The notes under the pieces: model-generated
The model's database searches: none
Seen by the model: only the letters and a program-made list of their open reading frames with translations
What the model was told of the DNA's origin: nothing
Translations under genes and position numbers: made by a program
Origin: Tabrizicola_A aquatica
GTDB lineage: Bacteria; Pseudomonadota; Alphaproteobacteria; Rhodobacterales; Rhodobacteraceae
Strand: one strand, 5' to 3'
Assembly: GCA_965194375.1 (NCBI GenBank)
Contig: CBDAEL010000010.1
DNA: 64,000 nt
Part shown: positions 15,893 to 23,976 of the stretch, piece by piece
How positions within the stretch are numbered: the stretch's first letter is position 1
How the letters are laid out: each line of letters begins with the position of its first letter

Positions 15893-16380
15893 CCCCGAAA
15901 CTTGCCGCCCTCGCGCTCGCCTTGGGCCTCAGCGCCTGCGTCGCGGCCCCTGCCGCTGCACCCGAAGGGGCCTTTCGCCCGGCGGGCGGGCAGATCTATT
16001 CCTCGGCTGTTCTGGACAGTGCCAAGCTGCCCGGCCGCTGGCAGCAGGTTGGCACCTTTGGGGCCGAAGGCTGCCGCGCTGGCGGGGTGGATATCAAGCC
16101 GAACGGTCGCGTTGCGTTTCGGCTGTGCCTGAATGGCCGGGACGTCAAGGGTTCGGGCCGCTTGCAGCCTACGGGGCCGGGCCGCTTTGCCGTGGCGGGG
16201 CAGGAGTGGTGGGTGCTTTGGGCCGATGGCGACTATCGCACGCTGGTGATCGGCACGCCCTCGGGCGGGTTTGGCTTCGTCTTGAACCGGGGCGTGGCCA
16301 TATCCGGTGACCGCATGACGGCGGCGCGCGAGATTTTGGACTGGAACGGCTACGACATGACCCAGTTCCGCCCGCTTTAA
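15880..16380 (+). CDS. Lipocalin-like lipoprotein
   Basis: 166 residues. The lipobox LSAC is at 17-20 after a short hydrophobic segment (LAALALALGLSACVAAP). The motif LPGRWQQVGTF matches the first lipocalin signature (GxW), and VAGQEWWVLWADGDYRTLVIGTPSG matches the later strand pair, as in bacterial Blc. Such proteins bind lipids or other hydrophobic ligands in the outer membrane. It starts inside the end of the preceding lipoprotein gene, so the two are coupled. Confidence 0.75.
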   Translation: MSGLTPKLAALALALGLSACVAAPAAAPEGAFRPAGGQIYSSAVLDSAKLPGRWQQVGTFGAEGCRAGGVDIKPNGRVAFRLCLNGRDVKGSGRLQPTGPGRFAVAGQEWWVLWADGDYRTLVIGTPSGGFGFVLNRGVAISGDRMTAAREILDWNGYDMTQFRPL

Positions 16381-17228
16381 CCCGCCATCGCCGCCCGAAG
16401 CGCGCGCAAATGCGCGCCCGCCTCCCGCGCGCCCAAGGGGGCCTCGCGCACCAGCCAGTCGAAATGCGCCGAAATCGCAGCGACGCGTGCCGGGTCGCGA
16501 AAGCTGAGATAGGTGCGGCCCAGATAAATCACCGCCAGATGCGGGCCAAAGACGGTGACCGGGGCGGAATAGACCTGGTGGGCGTCGTAGAAGTAGAGCC
16601 TGAGGCCGGGATAAAGCTCATCCGTCAGGCGGATCAGTCGGTCCAACTGCTCGGCGCGCGCCGGGTCGGGCAGGCCCGCCCAATAGCCAGTGCCTTGGGC
16701 GAATGAGGTGATCTCATGCAAGGGCAGCGCGATTTCATAATCGGACCGCGCGCCGCGCAGATGACCAAGCTGGGTCTCGAAGGCCGAAATAGCCGCCGCC
16801 GCCGTGCCGCCCAAGGTGTCGCGGTATTCCCATTCCACCACAGCGCGGGTTTTCAGGATATCGGGCAGGGTCGCGGGCACATGGCGGATCTTGTAACCCG
16901 CGGCCTCGCGGTGCCAGCCGAAGATCGTCTCATCAAACAGCGCGCGCGGCGCGTCGGTCAGGCTCATCGCTTGGTCCAAGGCGCGGTCCAGTGGCAAGGG
17001 CCTGTCCGTCAGCCCCAAAAGCCAATCGGACGACACCCCCAGCGCCGTCGCCGCCTCGGCCACGCCTTGGGCGTTGGGCAGGCGCGTGCCGGGGGCCAAA
17101 AGCGCGGAAAAGGTGGACCTATCCACCCCCACTGCCCGCGCCAGCGCGCTTTGGCTTTGGCCGCTGGCCGCCATGGCCAGCGCCAGCCTGCTGCGGAACA
17201 GCGCCGCACGGTTGCGTTTATCTGTCAT
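16377..17228 (-). CDS. XRE family helix-turn-helix regulator
   Basis: 283 residues from ATG 17228; the frame runs further upstream without conservation. The N-terminal HTH is RLALAMAASGQSQSALARAVGVDRSTFSALL (about 11-41), followed by a helical stretch LGVSSDWLLGLTDRPLPLDRAL. The remaining 200 residues form a sensor or effector-like domain without a recognised catalytic motif. It is transcribed divergently from the desaturase gene, with 102 bases between the starts, so it may control that gene and itself. Its stop touches the lipocalin stop (convergent, four-base overlap). Confidence 0.82.
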   Translation of the reverse strand: MTDKRNRAALFRSRLALAMAASGQSQSALARAVGVDRSTFSALLAPGTRLPNAQGVAEAATALGVSSDWLLGLTDRPLPLDRALDQAMSLTDAPRALFDETIFGWHREAAGYKIRHVPATLPDILKTRAVVEWEYRDTLGGTAAAAISAFETQLGHLRGARSDYEIALPLHEITSFAQGTGYWAGLPDPARAEQLDRLIRLTDELYPGLRLYFYDAHQVYSAPVTVFGPHLAVIYLGRTYLSFRDPARVAAISAHFDWLVREAPLGAREAGAHLRALRAAMAG

Positions 17229-17330
17229 CTGGTGACTTTCCAAAACATTTGCGACTTTGTGCTGCGTAACCTCCAAGTTCCGGGGCCGCAATGCAAGTGC
17301 TAGCTTCACCACGACGACAGGAGACCGCCG

Positions 17331-18263
17331 ATGACCACCCGCGCGATGCCGCATGAGATTGAATGGCCCACGCTTGCTATGCTGGGGCTGGCCCATGGGG
17401 CTTTTGCGGCGGGGACGCTCTTGTGGCCGGTTTCGGGGGTCTTGTCGGTGATCGTCACGGCGCTGGCCATCGCGCAGTTCTCATCCTTGCAACACGAGGT
17501 TCTGCACGGCCATCCGTTCCGCAACCAGACCCTGAACGAGGCGCTGGTCTTTATCGGCTTCACGCTTTTCGTGCCCTACATCCGGTTCAAAGATTCTCAT
17601 CTGCAGCACCATTATGACCCGAACCTGACCGACCCCTATGACGACCCCGAGGCGAATTACATGGACCCGGCCGTCTGGGCGCGCACGCCGGGCTGGGTTC
17701 AGGCGCTGCTCAGGGCCAATAACACGCTGATCGGGCGGATTTTGCTGGGTCCTGCGATCAGCATCTGGTTTTTCTCTGGCCCCGATATCGCGGCGATCCG
17801 GGCGGGGGATGCGCGGATTAGGCTGGCTTGGGGGCTGCATGCCATCGGGGTGGCGATGGTGGTGGCTTGGCTTTGGGCCTTTACCGAGATGCCGGTTTGG
17901 GCTTGGGTTCTGGCGGCCTATTTCGGCTATGGGCTTCTGAAAATCCGCACCTATCTTGAGCATCGCGCGCATGAGGCGTTTCGGGCGCGGTCGGTGATTG
18001 TCGAGGATCGCGGACCCTTGGCGCTGTTGTTCCTGAACAACAACCTGCATGCGGTGCACCACATGCACCCCAAGGCGCCGTGGTATCGCCTGCCGGGGAT
18101 TTACGCGGCGCGCGGCGATCATTACCGGCGGCGCAATGAGGCTTATGTGTTTGAAAACTATGCCCAGATCTTCCGGCACTATCTGTTCAAGGCGAAAGAC
18201 CCTGTGGCGCATCCGATCTGGCCGGTGCGCAAGTCGGACCGGAACGACGCCGATCCGGCGTGA
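17331..18263 (+). CDS. Membrane fatty acid desaturase
   Basis: 310 residues with several hydrophobic segments. The three di-iron histidine boxes are present: HEVLHGH (about 55-61), HLQHH (about 87-91) and HAVHHMH (about 240). This is the integral-membrane desaturase/hydroxylase superfamily, which inserts a double bond or hydroxyl group into acyl chains or related lipids at the cytoplasmic membrane. The exact substrate is unclear. GACAGGAGACC precedes the ATG. The divergent XRE regulator is a likely controller. Confidence 0.85.
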   Translation: MTTRAMPHEIEWPTLAMLGLAHGAFAAGTLLWPVSGVLSVIVTALAIAQFSSLQHEVLHGHPFRNQTLNEALVFIGFTLFVPYIRFKDSHLQHHYDPNLTDPYDDPEANYMDPAVWARTPGWVQALLRANNTLIGRILLGPAISIWFFSGPDIAAIRAGDARIRLAWGLHAIGVAMVVAWLWAFTEMPVWAWVLAAYFGYGLLKIRTYLEHRAHEAFRARSVIVEDRGPLALLFLNNNLHAVHHMHPKAPWYRLPGIYAARGDHYRRRNEAYVFENYAQIFRHYLFKAKDPVAHPIWPVRKSDRNDADPA

Positions 18264-18267
18264 TGTG

Positions 18268-18287
18268 AGGCCGGGGTGCCCCGGCCT
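18268..18287. terminator. Hairpin after the desaturase gene
   Basis: AGGCCGGGG-TG-CCCCGGCCT gives a perfect 9-bp stem five bases past the stop codon, followed by ACG instead of a T run. The trailing CCTACG is shared with hairpins at 23950 and 38706, so this may be one of a dispersed repeat class that doubles as transcript end. Confidence 0.65.
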
Positions 18288-18457
18288 ACGTGGCGCAGGC
18301 GATCTGAGAAATGGCGCAGCGAAGTTTCGCCGGTTTGGGGCGGCGTGGGGGCGGGAATGCCGCCCATGTTGCGCCCGGACCAATGTGCATCAGTGCAAAG
18401 CCCCCCGGATCAGCGCAGGATTTCCCCTGCAATCCTGCAGTGATCCGGAGATGTGCC

Positions 18458-18685
18458 ATGGTTTTGAACGCCCCTGAAATGCTGAAAACACTCGCCCTTT
18501 GTACGGCGGCGGCCTTTGGCCTGTCGGCCTGCCTTGCCAATGACGCCGAACGCGGCCTTGCCGGAGCGGCGGGCGGTGCGGTGATTGGCGGCGCGACGGG
18601 CGGCAGCCCGCTCACAGGCGCTATCGTCGGCGGTGCCGCGGGCTATTTCTGCCGCGATCTGCGGGTGCCGGGGTGTGTTGAGTAA
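18458..18685 (+). CDS. Small glycine-rich lipoprotein
   Basis: 75 residues from ATG 18458, with GGAG eight bases upstream. The signal sequence MLKTLALCTAAAFGLSACLAN ends in the lipobox LSAC. The rest is a glycine-zipper-like stretch (GLAGAAGGAVIGGATGGSPLTGAIVGGAAGYFCRDLRVPGC) of the kind found in small outer-membrane lipoproteins. Two further cysteines at the C-terminus may form a disulfide. A second start at 18479 is possible. Function unknown. Confidence 0.75.
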   Translation: MVLNAPEMLKTLALCTAAAFGLSACLANDAERGLAGAAGGAVIGGATGGSPLTGAIVGGAAGYFCRDLRVPGCVE

Positions 18686-19253
18686 CGAAAACCCCATCAA
18701 ACAGAGGTGGATTTAGCGGCGCTTGCGCCGCCAAAGGCCGGAATCAAGGCGCGAATGCGCCGCCGGCCCGCGCCCCGTTGCCCGGCAGGCGATTGCCCTT
18801 TGCAATCGCCGAGATGGGACCTCCCCCCGGGAGGGCGCGTTGCGACGGTTGCCAGCAGAAATTCGGTGGGGTGAGAACCGCCCCGCCCCTTGGCGGGGGA
18901 AAACGGTCCAGTGGACCGTTTTCAGGTGCGAACGCCCGCGAACGCTTTCGCGGGCCGGGTAGGACAGACCGTCCGCCACAATCACCCCTTGGCCGGAATC
19001 AAGGCGCGAATGCGCCGCCGGCCCGCGCCCGACCTCCCCCCGGGAGGGCGCGTCTGCGACCGTAGCCAGCAGAAATTTGGTGGGAGGGGTTGAGGGATAA
19101 AGTGCCTAGAACATTGGTTGGCGCGCCGTCCCGAGGTCGGGCGCGGGCCTGTGTGGGGGGAGGTGCGCAATGAATGCGCATCATGCACTTGCCCACAGTA
19201 CGGGCGCATAAAGCGGAAACGGATGATATGAATTTCAGTACGCTAGGCTTGCG
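18686..19253. repeat. Repeat-rich intergenic region flanking the DUF3800-like gene
   Basis: No gene is supported. A 40-base unit GGCCGGAATCAAGGCGCGAA... occurs at 18736-18775 and again at 18991-19030. Each copy is followed by GACCTCCCCCCGGGAGGGCGCG (18818 and 19031) and CCAGCAGAAATT(C/T)GGTGGG (18852 and 19065). An inverted fragment, AGGTCGGGCGCGGGCC, lies near 19135. Between the copies, at 18899-18923, is a perfect 11-bp hairpin GAAAACGGTCC-AGT-GGACCGTTTTC. A GGTGCGCAATGAATGCGCAT motif near 19160 matches the 38706 hairpin arms. Confidence 0.8.
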
Positions 19254-20036
19254 CTAAACTCGAAGCACGCTCTTGGACGTGTCGTTCCACCAAATAATTC
19301 TATCAACTTCAAATCTATCGCTGATTAGAGAAAATTTATTTCCAACGGCGTTGTGGTACTCCGATCCAGACGACATGGATTTTAGAGCTGCGTAGAGCGC
19401 CAAGTCAGCAACTTGGCACCCAATTTCATCCTTCAATGCAAAGAAGTGACCAATCATCTTGTCCACCGGAAGCGAAGCGCTCTCCTTTCCAAGATTGAAT
19501 AAGTCAGGTATTTTGGATGTACTAGTCATATTGAAATGCCGAAGACTTTGAACATCTAATTCAGAAACAACAACTGCTGGTGATCTTTCCTTCTTCCACA
19601 AGGCAGCCCACAATCCAAAAAAGGATGTAGACTTTGCGCTATGCTCCTTGGCCAGTGCTTGGCCTTTGATAAGGTCAGAATCATGAAAATAGCCAATCCT
19701 AGAGAAGGTTACATTATGATTCGCAACAACTGAAAAAATTACATGCAAAGCTTCAATTTTTATGAAGTCAGAATAGTCGTTCAAAAAATCTGTTCCATGC
19801 AGAACTGGAAAATTCTTGACAAATCTGGTCTGCTCTTGACCCTGAGTAACAAGCTGCAGGACCGCGCTTAATTCAATTACCAACCTTTCCCTTAGGATGG
19901 GATATTCTGTCGCTGGGATGCGAAAGCCCATCAATTCTGTAAATGCGTGTCCGTTCACTTTTGCCGTTTGCTCATCAACAAAAATAATGTCCAACTCAGC
20001 ACCTATGCTTGATGTAACGAATGAGCACAAAACCAT
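19254..20036 (-). CDS. DUF3800-like protein (orphan, A/T-rich)
   Basis: 260 residues. DUF3800 features seen by eye are an early acidic strand IIFVDEQ, the middle motif FPVLHGTDFL, and the late motif GCQVADLALYAALKS. The family has an RNase H-like fold in predictions, occurs often in mobile regions, and has no settled function. The gene is far more A/T-rich than lepA and the lipoprotein gene around it, is monocistronic, and lies beside the duplicated repeats at 18736-19150. This suggests horizontal gain. Confidence 0.65.
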   Translation of the reverse strand: MVLCSFVTSSIGAELDIIFVDEQTAKVNGHAFTELMGFRIPATEYPILRERLVIELSAVLQLVTQGQEQTRFVKNFPVLHGTDFLNDYSDFIKIEALHVIFSVVANHNVTFSRIGYFHDSDLIKGQALAKEHSAKSTSFFGLWAALWKKERSPAVVVSELDVQSLRHFNMTSTSKIPDLFNLGKESASLPVDKMIGHFFALKDEIGCQVADLALYAALKSMSSGSEYHNAVGNKFSLISDRFEVDRIIWWNDTSKSVLRV

Positions 20037-20151
20037 TGCATCAACGCATCATTATATAACGCTACCCATCTATCTTCAGCGCCAAACCGCCATCCACATC
20101 CTGCCACCGAGTGGGCACGCGATTGGCAGGCCAATCGCTGCCGCCCACCGC

Positions 20152-20188
20152 CCCTCAAAATAGGACAATCAATTGTCCATTTTGAGGG
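20152..20188 (-). terminator. Hairpin overlapping the end of lepA
   Basis: CCCTCAAAA-TA-GGACAAT and ATTGTCC-A-TTTTGAGGG are near-perfect complementary arms with a two-base loop. The upstream arm (in the minus-strand transcript) encodes the last LepA codons and includes the stop at 20169. The downstream arm holds TATTTT. It is a probable intrinsic terminator built into the end of the gene. Confidence 0.75.
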
Positions 20189-21968
20189 CAGCAATAAACG
20201 CCTCCTGCGGAATCTCCACCTTGCCGAACTGGCGCATCCGCTTCTTGCCGGCCTTCTGCTTCTCCAACAGCTTTTTCTTCCGCGTGGCGTCGCCGCCATA
20301 GCATTTGGCCGTCACGTCCTTGCGCATGGCCGACAGCGTCTCACGCGCGATCACGCGGGCGCCAATTGCCGCTTGGATCGGGATTTTGAACATGTGCCGG
20401 GGGATCAGGTCTTTCAGCTTTTCCACCATGGCGCGGCCGCGGGCCTCGGCCCGGTCGCGGTGGACCATCATCGATAGGGCGTCGACCGGCTCTTCGTTCA
20501 CAAGGATCGACATCTTGACCAGATGATCCTCGCGGTATTCCGACAGGGTATAGTCAAAGCTGGCATAGCCCTGCGTCACCGATTTCAGGCGGTCGTAGAA
20601 GTCGAAGACCACTTCGGCCAAGGGCAGGTCATAGACCACCATGGCGCGGTTGCCGGCATAGCTGAGGTCAAGCTGGATGCCGCGGCGGTCTTGGCACAGC
20701 TTCAGGATATCGCCGAGGTAGTTGTCGGGCACCATGATGGTGGCCTTGATGCGCGGCTCTTCGATGTGGTCGACCAAGGTGAGGTCGGGCATGTCGGCGG
20801 GGTTGTGCAGATCGCGCACTTCGCCGTCTTTCATATAAAGCTTGAACACCACGGATGGCGCAGTGGTGATGAGGTCAATGTCATATTCGCGCTCAAGCCG
20901 GTCGCGGATGACCTCAAGGTGCAACAGGCCCAAGAAGCCGCAGCGGAAGCCGAAGCCAAGCGCGGCAGAGGTTTCCATTTCGGTCGAGAAGGAGGCGTCG
21001 TTGAGCGAAAGCTTTTCAATCGCCTCGCGCAGGTTTTCAAACTCGTTGGCGTCGACCGGGAACAGGCCGCAGAACACCACGGGTTGCGCGGGCTTGAAGC
21101 CCGGCAAGGCCTCGGCGCAGCCTTTGCGTTCGTGGGTGATGGTGTCGCCAACGCGGGTGTCGCGGACCTGTTTGATCGAGGCGGTGAAGATGCCGATCTC
21201 GCCCGGCCCCAGTTCGGGGATATCGACCATCTGGGGTTTGAGAACCGCCAGCTTGTCGATGCCGTAGACGGCGTTGGTTTGCATCATGCGGACGCGGTCG
21301 CCCTTTTTCATGACGCCGTCCATGATGCGGACCATGACGACGACGCCGAGGTAGGGGTCGTACCATGAATCGACGAGCATCGCTTTCAGCGGCGCGTCGC
21401 GGTCGCCTTTGGGGGCGGGCAGGCGGGTGACGATGGCTTCCAGCACATCGGGGATGCCGATGCCGGACTTTGCCGAGACCATAAGGGCGTCAGAGGCATC
21501 AAGGCCGATGACGTCTTCGATGTTCTGGCGCACGCGTTCGGGCTCGGCGGCGGGCAGGTCGATCTTGTTCAGGACGGGCACAATCTCGTGGCCCGCGTCC
21601 AGCGCTTGATAGACGTTGGCCAGCGTTTGCGCCTCGACCCCTTGGGAGGCGTCGACGACCAGAAGCGAGCCTTCGACGGCGCGCATGGAGCGCGAGACCT
21701 CATAGGCAAAGTCAACGTGGCCGGGGGTGTCGATCAGGTTCAGGATATAGGTTTTGCCATCCTTGGCGGGATACTCGATCCGCACCGTGTTGGCCTTGAT
21801 CGTGATGCCGCGTTCACGCTCGATATCCATGCTGTCCAGCATCTGCGCCTTCATATCGCGCGCAGCCACTGTGCCGGTCATCTGGATGAGCCGGTCAGCG
21901 AGGGTGGATTTGCCGTGGTCGATGTGGGCCACGATGGAGAAGTTGCGGATGAGGTCAAGCTGGGTCAT
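20169..21968 (-). CDS. lepA: Elongation factor 4 (LepA)
   Basis: 599 residues, full length. The GTPase motifs are AHIDHGKSTLADRLI (G1), DTPGHVDF (G3) and NKIDLP (G4). The EF-G-like domains follow, then the LepA-specific C-terminal domain ending KKLLEKQKAGKKRMRQFGKVEIPQEAF. It acts on stalled or mis-translocated ribosomes and on 30S assembly. It is preceded by a 50-base gap to the minus-strand dehydratase gene upstream. Confidence 0.97.
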   Translation of the reverse strand: MTQLDLIRNFSIVAHIDHGKSTLADRLIQMTGTVAARDMKAQMLDSMDIERERGITIKANTVRIEYPAKDGKTYILNLIDTPGHVDFAYEVSRSMRAVEGSLLVVDASQGVEAQTLANVYQALDAGHEIVPVLNKIDLPAAEPERVRQNIEDVIGLDASDALMVSAKSGIGIPDVLEAIVTRLPAPKGDRDAPLKAMLVDSWYDPYLGVVVMVRIMDGVMKKGDRVRMMQTNAVYGIDKLAVLKPQMVDIPELGPGEIGIFTASIKQVRDTRVGDTITHERKGCAEALPGFKPAQPVVFCGLFPVDANEFENLREAIEKLSLNDASFSTEMETSAALGFGFRCGFLGLLHLEVIRDRLEREYDIDLITTAPSVVFKLYMKDGEVRDLHNPADMPDLTLVDHIEEPRIKATIMVPDNYLGDILKLCQDRRGIQLDLSYAGNRAMVVYDLPLAEVVFDFYDRLKSVTQGYASFDYTLSEYREDHLVKMSILVNEEPVDALSMMVHRDRAEARGRAMVEKLKDLIPRHMFKIPIQAAIGARVIARETLSAMRKDVTAKCYGGDATRKKKLLEKQKAGKKRMRQFGKVEIPQEAFIAALKMDN

Positions 21969-22022
21969 GCGCGCGGATATATAGGAGTGCAGAGGCCCGG
22001 GAAAGGGGCCATCTGGCGCAGG

Positions 22023-23126
22023 TCAGTCGAGGGTGGAGACCTGATACTGGGCGCGGTCGAGCCAAGCGGGATTGATCTCCACCCCCCAGCCCGGCGCGTC
22101 GGTCACGGTCGCGTGGCCATCTTCGATCTTATAGGGGTCGTTGACGAAGAGATCTTGCTGCCACGGGTAGTAATCCGCGCCTTCGATGGAGAACTCGAGA
22201 TACTTACCGGCGTTCGGGATCGCGCGCAGAAGGTGCATTGTGCACAGGGTGACGAGCGAAAGGTTTGCGGCGTGGGGCGTCACGGGCAGGCCATGGGCGG
22301 CGGCCATGCGGCAGACATGCATCGTGCGGTGCATGCCGCCCATATACATGATGTCGGGTTGGGCGATGTCGACCGCCTTGCGGTCGAACATCAATTGCCA
22401 GCTGGAATATTCGCAATCCTGCTCACCCCCGGCCACGTCGAGCGTGAGGGCCGCGCGAACCTCGGCTGTCTGCTCAGGCTCCCAATAGGGGCAGGGTTCT
22501 TCGAAATGGCCAATGCCATTGTCTTGTAAGATCTTGCCCACTTCGATCGCGCGGGCGGGGGAGTAGCAGGAATTGCCATCGACAAGCTTGTCGATGCCGT
22601 CGCCAAGGGCTTTGGCCACCACGGGCACCACCGCCTCGGTGCGGCCGGGCCATTCGTCGATGTCGCGGCCACATTCGGCCCCCACCCGCCATTTGAAGGC
22701 GGTAAAGCCGTAGGTGTCGCGCAGGTGGACAAAGCGGGCGGCCTCATCCTCGGGCGTGATGTCGCGTTTCATCGAGCTGGCATAGGCGCGGACCTTGCCC
22801 GGGCTGCCGCCCAGAAGGGTGGCCACCGACTTGCCTTCATGTTTGCCGCGCAGGTCCCAGAGCGCGGTGTCGAGCCCGGTCTGCGCGCGGCGCAGGTAGC
22901 TGCCGGGGTATTTGTGTTCTTTCTCATAGTTGCGCTGGATCGTATCGGCGAAGTCGAGCGCATCGGTGCCAAGCGCATAGGGCGCCACCTGACGGTGGAA
23001 GATCTGCGCGGTGATGTCGGCGTGATAGGTGGACAGCTGGCCCCAGCCTTGCGCGCCCGTTTCGGACGTGGCGCGCACGAAGCTCACGAAGGGAGTGGTG
23101 AAGGTTTCCAGCTTGACGAGTTTCAT
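22023..23126 (-). CDS. Enolase-superfamily enzyme (mandelate racemase / muconate lactonizing type)
   Basis: 367 residues from ATG 23126 (MKLVKLETFTTPF). The capping domain covers 1-115 and the TIM barrel the rest. Candidate catalytic and Mg2+ residues are K145 in FKWRVG, D183 in DGNSC, E209/E210 in FEEP, E235 in GGEQ, and H285 in PHAANL. The Lys plus His pattern is that of sugar-acid dehydratases of the mandelate racemase subgroup, but the sugar acid cannot be named. It is on the same strand as lepA and starts 120 bases from the divergent cbiX-like gene. Confidence 0.85.
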   Translation of the reverse strand: MKLVKLETFTTPFVSFVRATSETGAQGWGQLSTYHADITAQIFHRQVAPYALGTDALDFADTIQRNYEKEHKYPGSYLRRAQTGLDTALWDLRGKHEGKSVATLLGGSPGKVRAYASSMKRDITPEDEAARFVHLRDTYGFTAFKWRVGAECGRDIDEWPGRTEAVVPVVAKALGDGIDKLVDGNSCYSPARAIEVGKILQDNGIGHFEEPCPYWEPEQTAEVRAALTLDVAGGEQDCEYSSWQLMFDRKAVDIAQPDIMYMGGMHRTMHVCRMAAAHGLPVTPHAANLSLVTLCTMHLLRAIPNAGKYLEFSIEGADYYPWQQDLFVNDPYKIEDGHATVTDAPGWGVEINPAWLDRAQYQVSTLD

Positions 23127-23221
23127 CGGGTTCTCCCTTGTTTGCGGCAGGTTAAGGTGGTCTGGTGACAGCGGCGTGTCAGTTCCCGACGCGGATGTCT
23201 GGGGGGCGACCTGAGGAGCCT

Positions 23222-23250
23222 CCGGCGGGAGTATTTGGACCAAGATGAAA
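23222..23250 (+). repeat. GAGTATTT-type intergenic repeat carrying the cbiX start codon
   Basis: CCGGCGGGAGTATTTGGACC followed by AAGATGAAA matches the elements at 45171-45194 and 53391-53412. In this copy the terminal ATG is the start codon of the chelatase gene at 23245. The element also sits in the promoter region of the divergent dehydratase gene. Confidence 0.75.
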
Positions 23251-23949
23251 ACGGCAGGTCAGCTTTTGATTGTGGCACATGGTCAGCCCTCGGACCCCGG
23301 TCCGGCGGAGGCGGCTTTGGCGCGGCTGGCCGAGGCGGTGGCGGCGGTGTTGCCCGGCTGGGCGGTGGGGTCGGCAACCTTGGCCAGCCCGGGCGCGCTG
23401 GCGGCGGCGGTGGCGGGGCTGGGGCCGGGGCTTTTGGTGTTTCCGATGTTCATGGCCGGGGGCTGGTTCACGCGGGTGCATTTGCCGAGCCAATTGGCGG
23501 CGGCGGGCGCACAGGGTTGGCAAATGCTGGAGCCCTTTGGCTGTTTGGAGGCCGTGCAGGGTTTGGCGGTGGATCTGGTGGCCGAAAGCGGGGCGTCTGA
23601 GGCGATTATCGCCGCGCATGGCAGCTTCAAAAGCCCGGTGCCGGCCGCGATTGCGGGGCGCGTGGCGGGGATGGTCGTGGCGCAAGGGCGGCGCGCGGTC
23701 TGTGGCTTTATCGATCAGGAGCCGAGGCTTGCCGACCTGCAAGGGTTTGGGGCCGATGCGGTCTGTTTGCCGTTCTTTGCCGCCGAGGGCGGGCATGTGG
23801 TGCAGGACATTCCGGCGGCCTTGAATGAGGCTGGGTTTCAGGGGCGGCTTTTGCCCGCGCTGGGCTTGGATGCCCGGGTGCCGGGGATCATCGCAGAGGC
23901 TGTGCGCGAAGGGCGCGCGGTTTGCGCGGGGGCCTGTCGCTGGGGGTAA
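23245..23949 (+). CDS. CbiX-type sirohydrochlorin chelatase family protein
   Basis: 234 residues. Two class II chelatase half-domains are visible, with histidines in LLIVAHGQPSDPG (H12) and IIAAHGSFKSP (about H127). Family members insert cobalt or ferrous iron into sirohydrochlorin for cobalamin or siroheme synthesis, and CbiX is the cobalt form. No other cobalamin or siroheme gene is nearby, so the metal and pathway are not settled. The start ATG lies inside an intergenic repeat element with no strong Shine-Dalgarno sequence. Codon use is very G-rich. Confidence 0.72.
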   Translation: MKTAGQLLIVAHGQPSDPGPAEAALARLAEAVAAVLPGWAVGSATLASPGALAAAVAGLGPGLLVFPMFMAGGWFTRVHLPSQLAAAGAQGWQMLEPFGCLEAVQGLAVDLVAESGASEAIIAAHGSFKSPVPAAIAGRVAGMVVAQGRRAVCGFIDQEPRLADLQGFGADAVCLPFFAAEGGHVVQDIPAALNEAGFQGRLLPALGLDARVPGIIAEAVREGRAVCAGACRWG

Positions 23950-23968
23950 GGCGGGGTTGAACCCCGCC
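23950..23968. terminator. Bidirectional hairpin between cbiX-like and glutamine-synthetase-like genes
   Basis: GGCGGGGTT-G-AACCCCGCC is a perfect 9-bp stem directly after the chelatase stop and before the convergent ligase stop at 23977. It is followed by CTACGG, as in the hairpins at 18268 and 38706. Confidence 0.7.
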
Positions 23969-23976
23969 CTACGGCT

